This document shows positions 42,102 through 50,125 of a stretch of DNA of 64,000 bases, in pieces; the first letter of the stretch is position 1, and the number at the start of each line of letters is the position of its first letter. The stretch lies in NCBI GenBank assembly GCA_026391215.1, contig JAPLDX010000068.1:16879-80878 (forward strand), read 5' to 3'. This DNA comes from Bacteroidia bacterium (GTDB taxonomy: Bacteria; Bacteroidota; Bacteroidia; Bacteroidales; VadinHA17). The notes beneath the pieces were generated by a model. The model was given only the letters and a program-made list of their open reading frames with translations, did no database searches and was not told the origin of the DNA. The translations under genes and the position numbers were made by a program.

Positions 42102-42205
42102 AACGGAAAGGCACAACGGCGTAGCGGCATAAAGGCGCAAAGGTGTTTCGATCATTTACATTTTCCTTTGTGTACCTTTGTGATCTACCTTTGTGCCCCT
42201 TTGTG
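42102..42205. repeat. Degenerate tandem octamer array (ggcacaac/ggcgtagc/ggcataaa/ggcgcaaa/ggtgtttc) followed by inverse-sense CCTTTGTG-type repeats
   Basis: GG dinucleotides at 42110, 42118, 42126, 42134, 42142; then cctttgtg... units in opposite polarity with 10- and 13-bp spacings. Confidence 0.7.
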
Positions 42206-43165
42206 TTTAAAAAAGAAATAATAAGTTATTATGAAATCTATGATAGCAGTGAGCATGATCTGCTGTCTCACTGCACTTTATGCCCGCGGGAATGCGGGGT
42301 GAACAGGTTTAATAGCGGTGATGGATATTGTGGAATGGATGCAGGGATGAATATTGCATCAATATGCATCCACAGGGGAGAAGAACCCCCGATAAGCGGT
42401 CCCGATGGCATCTGTAATATATTTTTTGCCGGCTGCAATCTTCACTGCATCTATTGTCAGAACTATGACATAAGCAGATCTGATGGAAAAAACAGGAAAA
42501 CTTCATTGACATTAGCGGAGGTTCTCGATCAGATTGAAAACATCCTTTCTGCAGGCATCAGGGCTGTCGGATTTGTCTCCCCTTCACATGTCGTTCCTCA
42601 AGTAAGGGCAATTATACGAGGACTGAATGCAAGAGGTCTTAAGCCAATAACGGTATATAATACAAATAGTTACGACAAACCGGAGGTGATAGACGCTCTT
42701 GATGGCATGATTGATGTCTGGCTCCCTGACTACAAATATGTCACACCTGGAACAGCGAAAGAGTATTCCGATGCTTCTGATTATCCTGAGGTGTCACTGA
42801 AGGCAATAAAGCGAATGTATTACCAGAAGGGTTCCGTACTTCAGATGGATGAGAAGGGAAGGGCAGAGAGCGGCATGCTGTTACGGCATCTAGTATTGCC
42901 GGGTCATGCTGAGGAGAGCAAACAGGTAATGAGAAAGATCGCCGGTGAATTGTCAGCAGGAGTTCATATTTCGCTAATGTCGCAGTATCATCCGACATAC
43001 GAGGTAAAAAACCATCCTGTGATTAACAGACCCCTTTACATTAAAGAGTACAACGAAGTGACTGCAGAAATGGAGAAGCTGGGGTTCCGTAATGGCTGGC
43101 TTCAGGAGATGAACAGTTACCGGAATTACAGGCCGGATTTCAGAAAAAAGAATCCTTTTGAATAA
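42203..43165 (+). CDS. Radical SAM protein (PflA/AmmeMemoRadiSam-like)
   Basis: CNIFFAGCNLHCIYCQNYDIS cluster motif; CTLCPRECGVNR; track start 42143 reads through repeats, GTG 42203 is an alternative start. Confidence 0.85.
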   Translation: MFKKEIISYYEIYDSSEHDLLSHCTLCPRECGVNRFNSGDGYCGMDAGMNIASICIHRGEEPPISGPDGICNIFFAGCNLHCIYCQNYDISRSDGKNRKTSLTLAEVLDQIENILSAGIRAVGFVSPSHVVPQVRAIIRGLNARGLKPITVYNTNSYDKPEVIDALDGMIDVWLPDYKYVTPGTAKEYSDASDYPEVSLKAIKRMYYQKGSVLQMDEKGRAESGMLLRHLVLPGHAEESKQVMRKIAGELSAGVHISLMSQYHPTYEVKNHPVINRPLYIKEYNEVTAEMEKLGFRNGWLQEMNSYRNYRPDFRKKNPFE

Positions 43166-43242
43166 TTGATTTAGTGCAATTATTTTAATATATTTTCGCC
43201 GGTTTTCAATTAATGGAAACCCTTAACGGAAAGGAGCAAAAA

Positions 43243-43953
43243 ATGTGTTTCTCGGCAGGAGCAAGCTTTACGGCAGGAGCAGTCATTTCAGCTATTGGTA
43301 TTGCGACGGTTAAAGAGGTTCAAAAACCGTCTCAGTGGGTATTTGCCAGCATACCTTTGATTTTTGGAATTCAGCAAATTGCAGAAGGTTGTCTGTGGAT
43401 GACATTACAGAATGGTGATTATGCTGTCATTCAGAAAATCAGTACATATATTTTTCTACTGACGGCAGATGCTCTCTGGCCGGTAATAATTCCTCTTTCT
43501 GTCCTGTTATTGGAAGAAGATAGTAAAAGGCGCAAAATATTGCGGATTCTGCTATTTACGGGCATAATCTTAGCATTGTATTATGCATATTTCATAGTGT
43601 TTTTCAAAGTGACACCTCAGATTCTGAATTGTCATATTTATTATGACACTTTTACCCCGGAATCTCTCATGATACCTGCTTTCTTGATTTACTTATTCGT
43701 AACCATCACATCCTTGTTTGTCTCAAGCACTAAAAATATGCATCTACTGGGTATTTTAATGTTTCTGTCATGTGTGGTTTCAGTTATTTTCTATACAATA
43801 AATACTACTTCGGTCTGGTGCTTTTTTGCGGCGGTTATCAGCGGTGTGATATATTGGATCATCCGGGTACCGCAGGAGGAGAACAGTCCGATCAGCCTCA
43901 GATTAATGAAGATTATATCTGATAACAATCCCTGGAAAAGAAGATCAAACTAA
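43243..43953 (+). CDS. Multi-pass membrane protein (DUF6629-like)
   Basis: MCFSAGASFTAGAVISAIGIATVKEV...IPLIFGIQQIAEGCLWMTL; several TM helices; start ATG 43243 likely. Confidence 0.7.
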   Translation: MCFSAGASFTAGAVISAIGIATVKEVQKPSQWVFASIPLIFGIQQIAEGCLWMTLQNGDYAVIQKISTYIFLLTADALWPVIIPLSVLLLEEDSKRRKILRILLFTGIILALYYAYFIVFFKVTPQILNCHIYYDTFTPESLMIPAFLIYLFVTITSLFVSSTKNMHLLGILMFLSCVVSVIFYTINTTSVWCFFAAVISGVIYWIIRVPQEENSPISLRLMKIISDNNPWKRRSN

Positions 43954-43960
43954 TCCTCAT

Positions 43961-45334
43961 TTAAAATCCGGTCACCTTCCATCCTTTCCGGTAATCTCGG
44001 CGAAGGTATTTATTAGCTTCAGGATAGTTTGTCACAGCCATTTTCCCGGCATTCCATTCCAGCAATGTATCCGGGACGCGGATTGCCACCGTACCAAGGA
44101 GAATTGCCTCTGTCATCGGTCCCGTCTGTGCGAAATGAGATTCAGTCTTAGGGCCGCCCAGGCAGGCAACTACAAAGCTGTGATAATGATTACCGGCTTC
44201 GAATTCAGGTATTTTATAATTTGCGAATTTACTTTCGGGTAACAATACAGGAAATTCATCATGCGGATTAAGCAGGGCTCCTTCAGTACCAATAAGCATT
44301 GCGGATTCAGCGGGATATTCTTTTCCCGCATATAAGTCACGTACTTCCGTGGGAGGATAAAACTCTCCATCGAACCATTCCAATGGAAGAACGTCAGAAT
44401 CCGTTTTATCGTTTCCCGGAAACATCCATGTTATATGATCACCCTGGGGCCAGTTATCAGTTCTTCTTTCAGGTGAATCCTTCCATGACTTCTGAACTTC
44501 GGCTATAACAGATATAGGTGGTTTCAATCCAATACCTTTCCAGACAGCATCAAATATATGGCATCCGATGTCGCCTGACCAGCCAGTTCCAAAGTCCTGC
44601 CATGCTCTCCATTTTGTCTGATGATATATTTCGGGAGCATAAGGACGCATAGGTGCAGTGCCGATCCAGATGTCCCAGTTCAGATTTGCCGGAGCTGCCT
44701 GTCCCTGTGGAGGACGTGGTCCAAAAAGGCGGTAATTTTCTACGGCACCAGGGCGATTGGAACAGAGATATGCATGCTTTATCTTGCCAATGGCACCGTC
44801 TTTAATTAGCTGGACCGCTGTCAGGTCACCTTTTCTCGAGGCAATCTGAGTGCCAAGCTGGGTTATCACTCCATTCTTCACTGTTGCTTCTGTAAGGGCT
44901 CGAACCTCTGCCACATCATGACACATTGGTTTCTGGCAATAGACATGCTTTCCCATCCTGATAGCCATCATGGCAATCGGGAAGTGATTATGATCCGGTA
45001 CAGTAACATTGACAGAATCAATATTATTCTCTTCTTTCCTGAGAAGCTCGCGCCAGTCGGAATAAGTACGGGCATCAGGAAGAATTTCAGAGGCCTTCTT
45101 CAGATTGTCAGCATCCACATCGCATATTGCGACGATCTGTACATTCGGATCCTCTTTGAATTTATTAAGGTCTGACCATCCCATCCCCCCGACTCCTATG
45201 CAGGCATGATTAAGCTTGCCGTTTGATGATGGGGCATTCCCTGAGCATCTGATTATGAGCGGTGCGCCAATTGCGGCAGTTGCAGCCGTTTGTATAAACT
45301 TCCTTCGTGATAATGAATTGTTATGGTTTGTCAT
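43961..45334 (-). CDS. Gfo/Idh/MocA-family oxidoreductase with Tat-like signal
   Basis: LSRRKFIQTAATAAIGAPLI; ACIGVGGMGWSDLNKF; NVTVPDHNHFPIAMMAI; YCQKPMCHDVAEVR; track start 45403 lies inside the flanking inverted repeat. Confidence 0.92.
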   Translation of the reverse strand: MTNHNNSLSRRKFIQTAATAAIGAPLIIRCSGNAPSSNGKLNHACIGVGGMGWSDLNKFKEDPNVQIVAICDVDADNLKKASEILPDARTYSDWRELLRKEENNIDSVNVTVPDHNHFPIAMMAIRMGKHVYCQKPMCHDVAEVRALTEATVKNGVITQLGTQIASRKGDLTAVQLIKDGAIGKIKHAYLCSNRPGAVENYRLFGPRPPQGQAAPANLNWDIWIGTAPMRPYAPEIYHQTKWRAWQDFGTGWSGDIGCHIFDAVWKGIGLKPPISVIAEVQKSWKDSPERRTDNWPQGDHITWMFPGNDKTDSDVLPLEWFDGEFYPPTEVRDLYAGKEYPAESAMLIGTEGALLNPHDEFPVLLPESKFANYKIPEFEAGNHYHSFVVACLGGPKTESHFAQTGPMTEAILLGTVAIRVPDTLLEWNAGKMAVTNYPEANKYLRRDYRKGWKVTGF

Positions 45335-45400
45335 GGCCTGATGGATAATATTAAATGCTACATAAAATGCAAGTAATGCAAGATAAGAAATTTTGCAATT

Positions 45401-45987
45401 CATGTACTCACCCCCTTCCTTCGCTACGCTCAGGTTTTCCCCCTCTCTGCTGAAGCAAAGAGGGAGAAGGATTCACCTAATAATGTCGTAGATTTTGTAT
45501 TTTTATATTGTGTTAAAAAAATATGTCTCAATCTAAGAAATTTGATATTAAAGGAATTAAGAAGCATGCTCAAGACCTGAGAAATAATATGACTGAATCT
45601 GAAAAACTATTGTGGAGAGAGCTTAAGGGAAGGAAACTATCAGGTTCTAAGTTTTTACGTCAGCACTATATACTTTATAAAGGCAATTTAACGAGATACA
45701 ATTATTTTATTGCTGATTTTTATTGTTATGCCCGGAAAGCTGTGATTGAACTTGATGGCCCGATTCATGATACTTCAGTCGAATATGATCAATTCAGAGA
45801 TTCGGAATTGCAGGAACTGGGTTTTCATATTTTACATATCAAAAATGAAGAGCTATCAAATATAAAAGAAGTTCTTTGTAAAATCATTTTATTTCTTAAT
45901 CGAATAAGCAAATAATCAACTAATTACACGAACTTACTCCCCCCTCTTTGCTTCAGCAGAGAGGGGGGCTGAGGGGGTGAGTACGTG
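45401..45987. mobile_element. Putative DUF559-nuclease mobile element with hairpin-bearing inverted ends
   Basis: Ends CATGTACTCACCCCCTT / rc CACGTACTCACCCCCTC; hairpins 45441-45464 (CCCTCT-c-TGCT-ga-AGCA-a-AGAGGG) and 45939-45968 (CCCCCCTCT-t-TGCT-tc-AGCA-g-AGAGGGGGG); single ORF inside. Confidence 0.75.
45523..45915 (+). CDS. DUF559 domain protein (Vsr/PD-(D/E)XK-like endonuclease)
   Basis: MTESEKLLWRELKGRKLSGSKFLRQH...YNYFIADFYCYARKAVIELDGPIHD...LGFHILHI. Confidence 0.9.
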   Translation: MSQSKKFDIKGIKKHAQDLRNNMTESEKLLWRELKGRKLSGSKFLRQHYILYKGNLTRYNYFIADFYCYARKAVIELDGPIHDTSVEYDQFRDSELQELGFHILHIKNEELSNIKEVLCKIILFLNRISK

Positions 45988-46000
45988 TTGTACAAAACAA

Positions 46001-46022
46001 AAACCCCGCTTTTGGCGGGGTT
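46001..46022 (-). terminator. Rho-independent terminator for the 46074..47546 minus-strand gene
   Basis: CCCCGC-ttttg-GCGGGG stem; minus strand continues GGTTTTTGTTTTG. Confidence 0.8.
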
Positions 46023-46073
46023 GCGAGTCTCAAAGACTCCTGGCACACATTATCTTATCTGCTATATGTTGCC

Positions 46074-47546
46074 TTATCTTATTCTATCATTTTCTTCAGG
46101 TTTTTCAGGTTTATCAGCTCGTCTGGTAACAGTTTCGGTTTTGGTCTCAGCCGGAGCACTTTTGCGTTCCGGCTGGCTTTCTGCAGGTCTGGAAACCTTG
46201 GGAGCTTCCTCTCTCTGAGCTGGTTCAGGTCTGCTGACGACTCTTTCAGCCGGCTCCGGCCTGGAGATCACCCTTTCCTGAACTGGTTCAGGTTCCCTTC
46301 TGGTCTCAACAGCCTTTTCAGACGGTTCAGGCCTTGAAGCTGGTCTCTCATAACCGGTGTCAGCCGGTCTGCGAACCGGGGCAGAAGCTTCATCTGAAGA
46401 GGACTTCGTCACGGGCCTTTCCTCAACAGTGGTTGTTGACCTTCTTACATCTCCTGTATTCTGATCAGATGATGATTTTATTACAGGTCTATCATCAACA
46501 GTTGTGGTTGATCTGCGTGAGGTACCTGTGCTCTGACGGTTGGAGGGATCAGTAGCGCTCCTGCTGTTTGTAACATTATCTGAACGTCTGGTGCTGCCTG
46601 TGGTGTTACTCGTAGTTGCCTGGTCACGGGTTGACTGAGAGACTGACCTTCTGGTCTGGCTGATAACGGGAGTATTCTCCTGTGTCCTTTTTTCCTGATC
46701 AGGATGAGTTGAGGTGAAAAGAACCTCGCCATCACGCCTCTGTTCAGGGTGTGAATAAGTGGATTTATATTTACCGTCATTGATGTTATGGTCAATTTGC
46801 GGTGAATGTGAACGTATCCCTGAGTAATAAAAGTCATTATATCCATGGTAGCGGGGATGATCCCAATGATGGTAATGATTGTAGTAATGATGGCACCAGT
46901 TATAATGATAACCGTAGTAGTAGTGCCAGTAGTATGGCTGCCATGGATCCCAGTAAGGAGGGTAATAACCCCAGTACCATGAAGAATGCCACATGACATA
47001 ATCAGGGTAATACATGAATCTTATCATCGGCCAGTCGGCTATTTCATAAAAATCAGTATAAACAATGGTTACATTGCTCTTACTGTTCTTCTTACCCAGG
47101 TAGCCGGGATTAGGAGTCTCCTTGTAATAGGGCTCAATTATATAATTCTGTCCATACAGAGCTTCGTCGCCAATAAGCTGTATCTGAACGGAACCATCGC
47201 GGAACTTCTGAACTGTAAATACTGCAACATCCTGGAATTCATTTTTAGCCAGGGCAACACGCAGTACTATGGTATGTACATCACCATCGACATAGTCAGA
47301 AACCATTATATAATCAACATAATTGTCGCTGTTAAGGTCGAGGTTGTTGATCTTTGAATTCTGATCATTCAGGCTTCTTTCAAAACCTTCAAGCGTTTCT
47401 GACTCCTGGAACAGTTTCATAACTGCATACAGGTTAAGATTATCACCAGGCAGTCCCAGGTACTCGTCAGGATATTCCTGAGCCATAACTGTGGTCCCGA
47501 AAGCGACCAGGACTGCGAGAATCGATGTGATTATGAACTTTTTCAT
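46074..47546 (-). CDS. Secreted protein with Trp/Tyr/His-rich central tract and Arg/Pro/Ser/Thr/Glu low-complexity C-terminal tail
   Basis: Signal peptide MKKFIITSILAVLVAFGTTVMAQ; WYWGYYPPYWDPWQPYYWHYYYGYHYNWCHHYYNHYHHWDHPRYHGY; repeats TTTVxxRPVxKSSSD and RPEPxERVxS. Confidence 0.8.
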   Translation of the reverse strand: MKKFIITSILAVLVAFGTTVMAQEYPDEYLGLPGDNLNLYAVMKLFQESETLEGFERSLNDQNSKINNLDLNSDNYVDYIMVSDYVDGDVHTIVLRVALAKNEFQDVAVFTVQKFRDGSVQIQLIGDEALYGQNYIIEPYYKETPNPGYLGKKNSKSNVTIVYTDFYEIADWPMIRFMYYPDYVMWHSSWYWGYYPPYWDPWQPYYWHYYYGYHYNWCHHYYNHYHHWDHPRYHGYNDFYYSGIRSHSPQIDHNINDGKYKSTYSHPEQRRDGEVLFTSTHPDQEKRTQENTPVISQTRRSVSQSTRDQATTSNTTGSTRRSDNVTNSRSATDPSNRQSTGTSRRSTTTVDDRPVIKSSSDQNTGDVRRSTTTVEERPVTKSSSDEASAPVRRPADTGYERPASRPEPSEKAVETRREPEPVQERVISRPEPAERVVSRPEPAQREEAPKVSRPAESQPERKSAPAETKTETVTRRADKPEKPEENDRIR

Positions 47547-47632
47547 TTTCTTAAGTTTTAGAAGAACTGTCTCTTCAATACTATAAATATCAAAACGCGT
47601 ACCAATCTCTGAAAACGGCTACAGGCCACAAG

Positions 47633-47680
47633 AGGAGAAAGGGAGAAAGGGAGAGGGGGAGAGGGGGAGAAAGAAACAAG
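47633..47680. repeat. GGGAGARR octamer tandem array
   Basis: Units at 47633, 47641, 47649, 47657, 47665, 47673: aggagaaa gggagaaa gggagagg gggagagg gggagaaa gaaacaag. Confidence 0.8.
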
Positions 47681-47710
47681 AATTGAATAATCAGCAAGAG
47701 CTATTCCTGT

Positions 47711-47756
47711 TGAACCGTCGTTCCAATGCACCATCGTACCGTCACACCGTTACATA
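47711..47756. repeat. Degenerate octamer tandem array (CC every 8 bp)
   Basis: CC at 47715, 47723, 47731, 47739, 47747: tgaaccgt cgttccaa tgcaccat cgtaccgt cacaccgt. Confidence 0.75.
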
Positions 47757-48187
47757 TATCTGATCCTGATGGTTATAGTCCGTTTCTGGTTTGGTACTAT
47801 CCTGAATTTAAAGGAATCGAATTTCGGTTTAGTGAATCCTTTATGATAGTAATCTGAGAATCCGAAGCCTTCTTTTGGTATTCCCAGGAAATTGTATTCC
47901 ATAAGTCCGTCTGAGTTCTCATCATCAAGCAGGGCAAAGCCGTAAATACCGGGTTCAAGGCTGAACCGGACTTCCATTTCCCTGTTTGAAATTCCGCTTT
48001 TGACAAAAATCTTATTCAGCAATGGCTCTTCCTTCTGAAAGGTGGGATCGTCTTTAAAAACACCTATCCCAATATGTCCCTTATCTGACCTTATACCTTT
48101 TATAATGACCTCCACATTTTGTGCATTCAGGTCTGTGAAAATCAGCAGAAGGAGGATTTGTACAGACAGAACTTTCTTAATCATCAT
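47750..48187 (-). CDS. DUF2141 domain-containing secreted protein
   Basis: VEVIIKGIRSDKGHIGIGVFKDDPTFQ...GIYGFALLDDENSDGLMEYNFLGIPKEGFGFS; start M24 (48187), as the upstream part reads through octamer repeats. Confidence 0.85.
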   Translation of the reverse strand: MMIKKVLSVQILLLLIFTDLNAQNVEVIIKGIRSDKGHIGIGVFKDDPTFQKEEPLLNKIFVKSGISNREMEVRFSLEPGIYGFALLDDENSDGLMEYNFLGIPKEGFGFSDYYHKGFTKPKFDSFKFRIVPNQKRTITIRIRYM

Positions 48188-48188
48188 T

Positions 48189-48236
48189 CCGTTGCGCCGT
48201 TGCCCCTTTGAGCCGTTGAGCCATTGAGCCTTTTTA
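48189..48236. repeat. Degenerate octamer tandem array (CC every 8 bp)
   Basis: CC at 48189, 48197, 48205, 48213, 48221, 48229: ccgttgcg ccgttgcc cctttgag ccgttgag ccattgag ccttttta. Confidence 0.8.
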
Positions 48237-49364
48237 TATTCCCATTTTCTTCGCAATTGCCTCCGGTATTGCGTTTTTATTAACCATAATATTGGTTGTC
48301 TTCAACATAATAAATGGTCTTGATACAAAAATGAAGCCATCATATTTACCGGTTATGCCCCATGAATTCTTCACTTTGTAGAAGGTCTTTCCCGTCTGGT
48401 CGGCAGCAAGACCTGTAATCTGCATTCCGTGATCGTCGGTGGTTAAATAATTGTCAAATTCCTTCTGTCTGATCTCCTGGGTGATCACCTTTTCGGAATG
48501 AAGTCCATCAAAGACTTTTAATGCTTCTTCCTGTGTCATCTCATTCCAGTTTTTTTCGGGAATAATTGCCACACCCTCTTTCATAGAGAAACCCTTATCG
48601 CTGATATCGCTTGCCCAGCCGACTGTATACCCGTTCGTCACTGCATTATCGATAATCTGCATTAATTCATCAAGAGGCAGGTTATAGAATAATCCGGCAG
48701 CCCAGTTGTCTGGCAGCTCCAGCATAAAAGGCTGATAAAAGGGATGATGATTAAATGATGTGAGCGTGATATAATCATCAGGATTTATACCCAGCTCCTT
48801 CCTGAAGCTTACCGGGGTATAGGTTTTTCCCTCAAAGGTAAAGGTCTCCGGAACTTCCCCGAGGTATGCATCAAGAATGCCATTAAGTCCCGCGAGCCAT
48901 GCGGTTGTCAGCTTTGAGCTTTTCAGCACGCCATCCATATATCCCTTAAGAGCGGCATCCATCTCGCCATGATTATGCTTGACCTCCCCATAATTAAGAC
49001 CGGGATATGCTGCATCCGGAAGCAATCCGACTTCGTCGCTTCCGCTTATCACATCTCCGTATTCACCGCCTCCGGCAAAGCTTGAGTTCCCATGCATCCT
49101 GGCGTACATCTCAGCTTTTTTCTCATAAGTGTGCCTGACAATATACATTTCCGAAAGGTCATAAGGTTTCTTTCCCATCCTTAATAGTTCTGATTCATAA
49201 AGGGCGATTCCCGAGAAACACCAGCATGTGGATGTGGAACTCTGGTTTTTCACCGGAGTGCATGCAAGCTCTTTTTTCATGGTGAAAGTGTATCCTGTTG
49301 TCTGACCGCCTGCATAAGCAGTGACCAGCAGGAACAGCAAAGAAATTCTGATGATCTTATTCAT
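48234..49364 (-). CDS. C1 family cysteine peptidase (aminopeptidase C/bleomycin hydrolase-like) with signal peptide
   Basis: CTPVKNQSSTSTCWCFSGIALYESELLRMGKKPYDLSEMYIVRH; DHGMQITGLA; YKVKNSWG. Confidence 0.9.
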   Translation of the reverse strand: MNKIIRISLLFLLVTAYAGGQTTGYTFTMKKELACTPVKNQSSTSTCWCFSGIALYESELLRMGKKPYDLSEMYIVRHTYEKKAEMYARMHGNSSFAGGGEYGDVISGSDEVGLLPDAAYPGLNYGEVKHNHGEMDAALKGYMDGVLKSSKLTTAWLAGLNGILDAYLGEVPETFTFEGKTYTPVSFRKELGINPDDYITLTSFNHHPFYQPFMLELPDNWAAGLFYNLPLDELMQIIDNAVTNGYTVGWASDISDKGFSMKEGVAIIPEKNWNEMTQEEALKVFDGLHSEKVITQEIRQKEFDNYLTTDDHGMQITGLAADQTGKTFYKVKNSWGITGKYDGFIFVSRPFIMLKTTNIMVNKNAIPEAIAKKMGI

Positions 49365-49457
49365 GATTTTTAAGTATTTGTTTTCAGTAGCAATTAAACG
49401 ATAAACAAAAATAGCAAATAAGTCCTATCTTTAAAATATCATTTAAACAGTAATCGT

Positions 49458-50018
49458 ATGGATGATATTTCTTTGATATTGAAGGCTTTGGAATTTGCTG
49501 CCGGGAGACACAAGTCTCAGTTTCGTAAAGGTTCCGACAGGTCTCCCTATATAAATCATCCGATTCAGGTAGCCAACCTGCTGGCAAATGAAGCAAAAGA
49601 AAAGGATACTGCGCTTATCGCTGCTGCAATTCTTCATGATGTCATTGAGGATACTGTCAATACAAAGAAGCAAAAGAAAGAGCTTATTGAACAGATAAGG
49701 GAGACCTTCGGAGATGAAGTTCTGTCAATTACCCTTGAGGTGACCGATGATAAAAGCCTGAGCAAGAAGGAAAGGAAGCGAATGCAGATAGTTCATGCAC
49801 CAAAGTTGTCAGAGAAAGCGAAGAAATTGAAGTTGGCAGATAAAACCATGAATGTCAATGATATAACTGCCCATCCTCCGGTAACATGGCCATTAAGAAG
49901 AATAAAGAAATATCTCGATTGGTCCGAAAAGGTTGTTGCAGGTCTGAGAGGTGTGAATAAAAAGCTTGAAGACAATTTTGATGAAAGCCTGAAGGCTGGA
50001 AGGGAAAAGTATAAATAA
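49458..50018 (+). CDS. HD domain-containing phosphohydrolase (RelA/SpoT-type HD)
   Basis: ALEFAAGRHKSQFRKGSDRSPYINHPIQVANLL...AAILHDVIEDT. Confidence 0.88.
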   Translation: MDDISLILKALEFAAGRHKSQFRKGSDRSPYINHPIQVANLLANEAKEKDTALIAAAILHDVIEDTVNTKKQKKELIEQIRETFGDEVLSITLEVTDDKSLSKKERKRMQIVHAPKLSEKAKKLKLADKTMNVNDITAHPPVTWPLRRIKKYLDWSEKVVAGLRGVNKKLEDNFDESLKAGREKYK

Positions 50019-50057
50019 TGGTACAGAGATAGTATTCAGGGTATAATGTAAAAACTA

Positions 50058-50105
50058 GGGTGAGGGCGAGAAGGGGAGAGGGGGAGAAAAGGGGAAAAGA
50101 TAAAA
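50058..50105. repeat. GGGAGARR octamer tandem array
   Basis: Units from 50058: gggtgagg gcgagaag gggagagg gggagaaa aggggaaa agataaaa. Confidence 0.75.
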
Positions 50106-50125
50106 GAGTATTAAAATTCAGGATA

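Noticed and set aside
42102-42205. Possible CRISPR array
   Set aside because: Units are degenerate 8-mers without spacers of uniform length and no cas genes are present in the window.
46481-46999. 172-aa minus-strand ORF rich in I/T/G in another frame of the aromatic-rich gene
   Set aside because: Product of repetitive codon usage in the W/Y/H tract; no start context or domain; the frame with signal peptide and terminator is the real gene.
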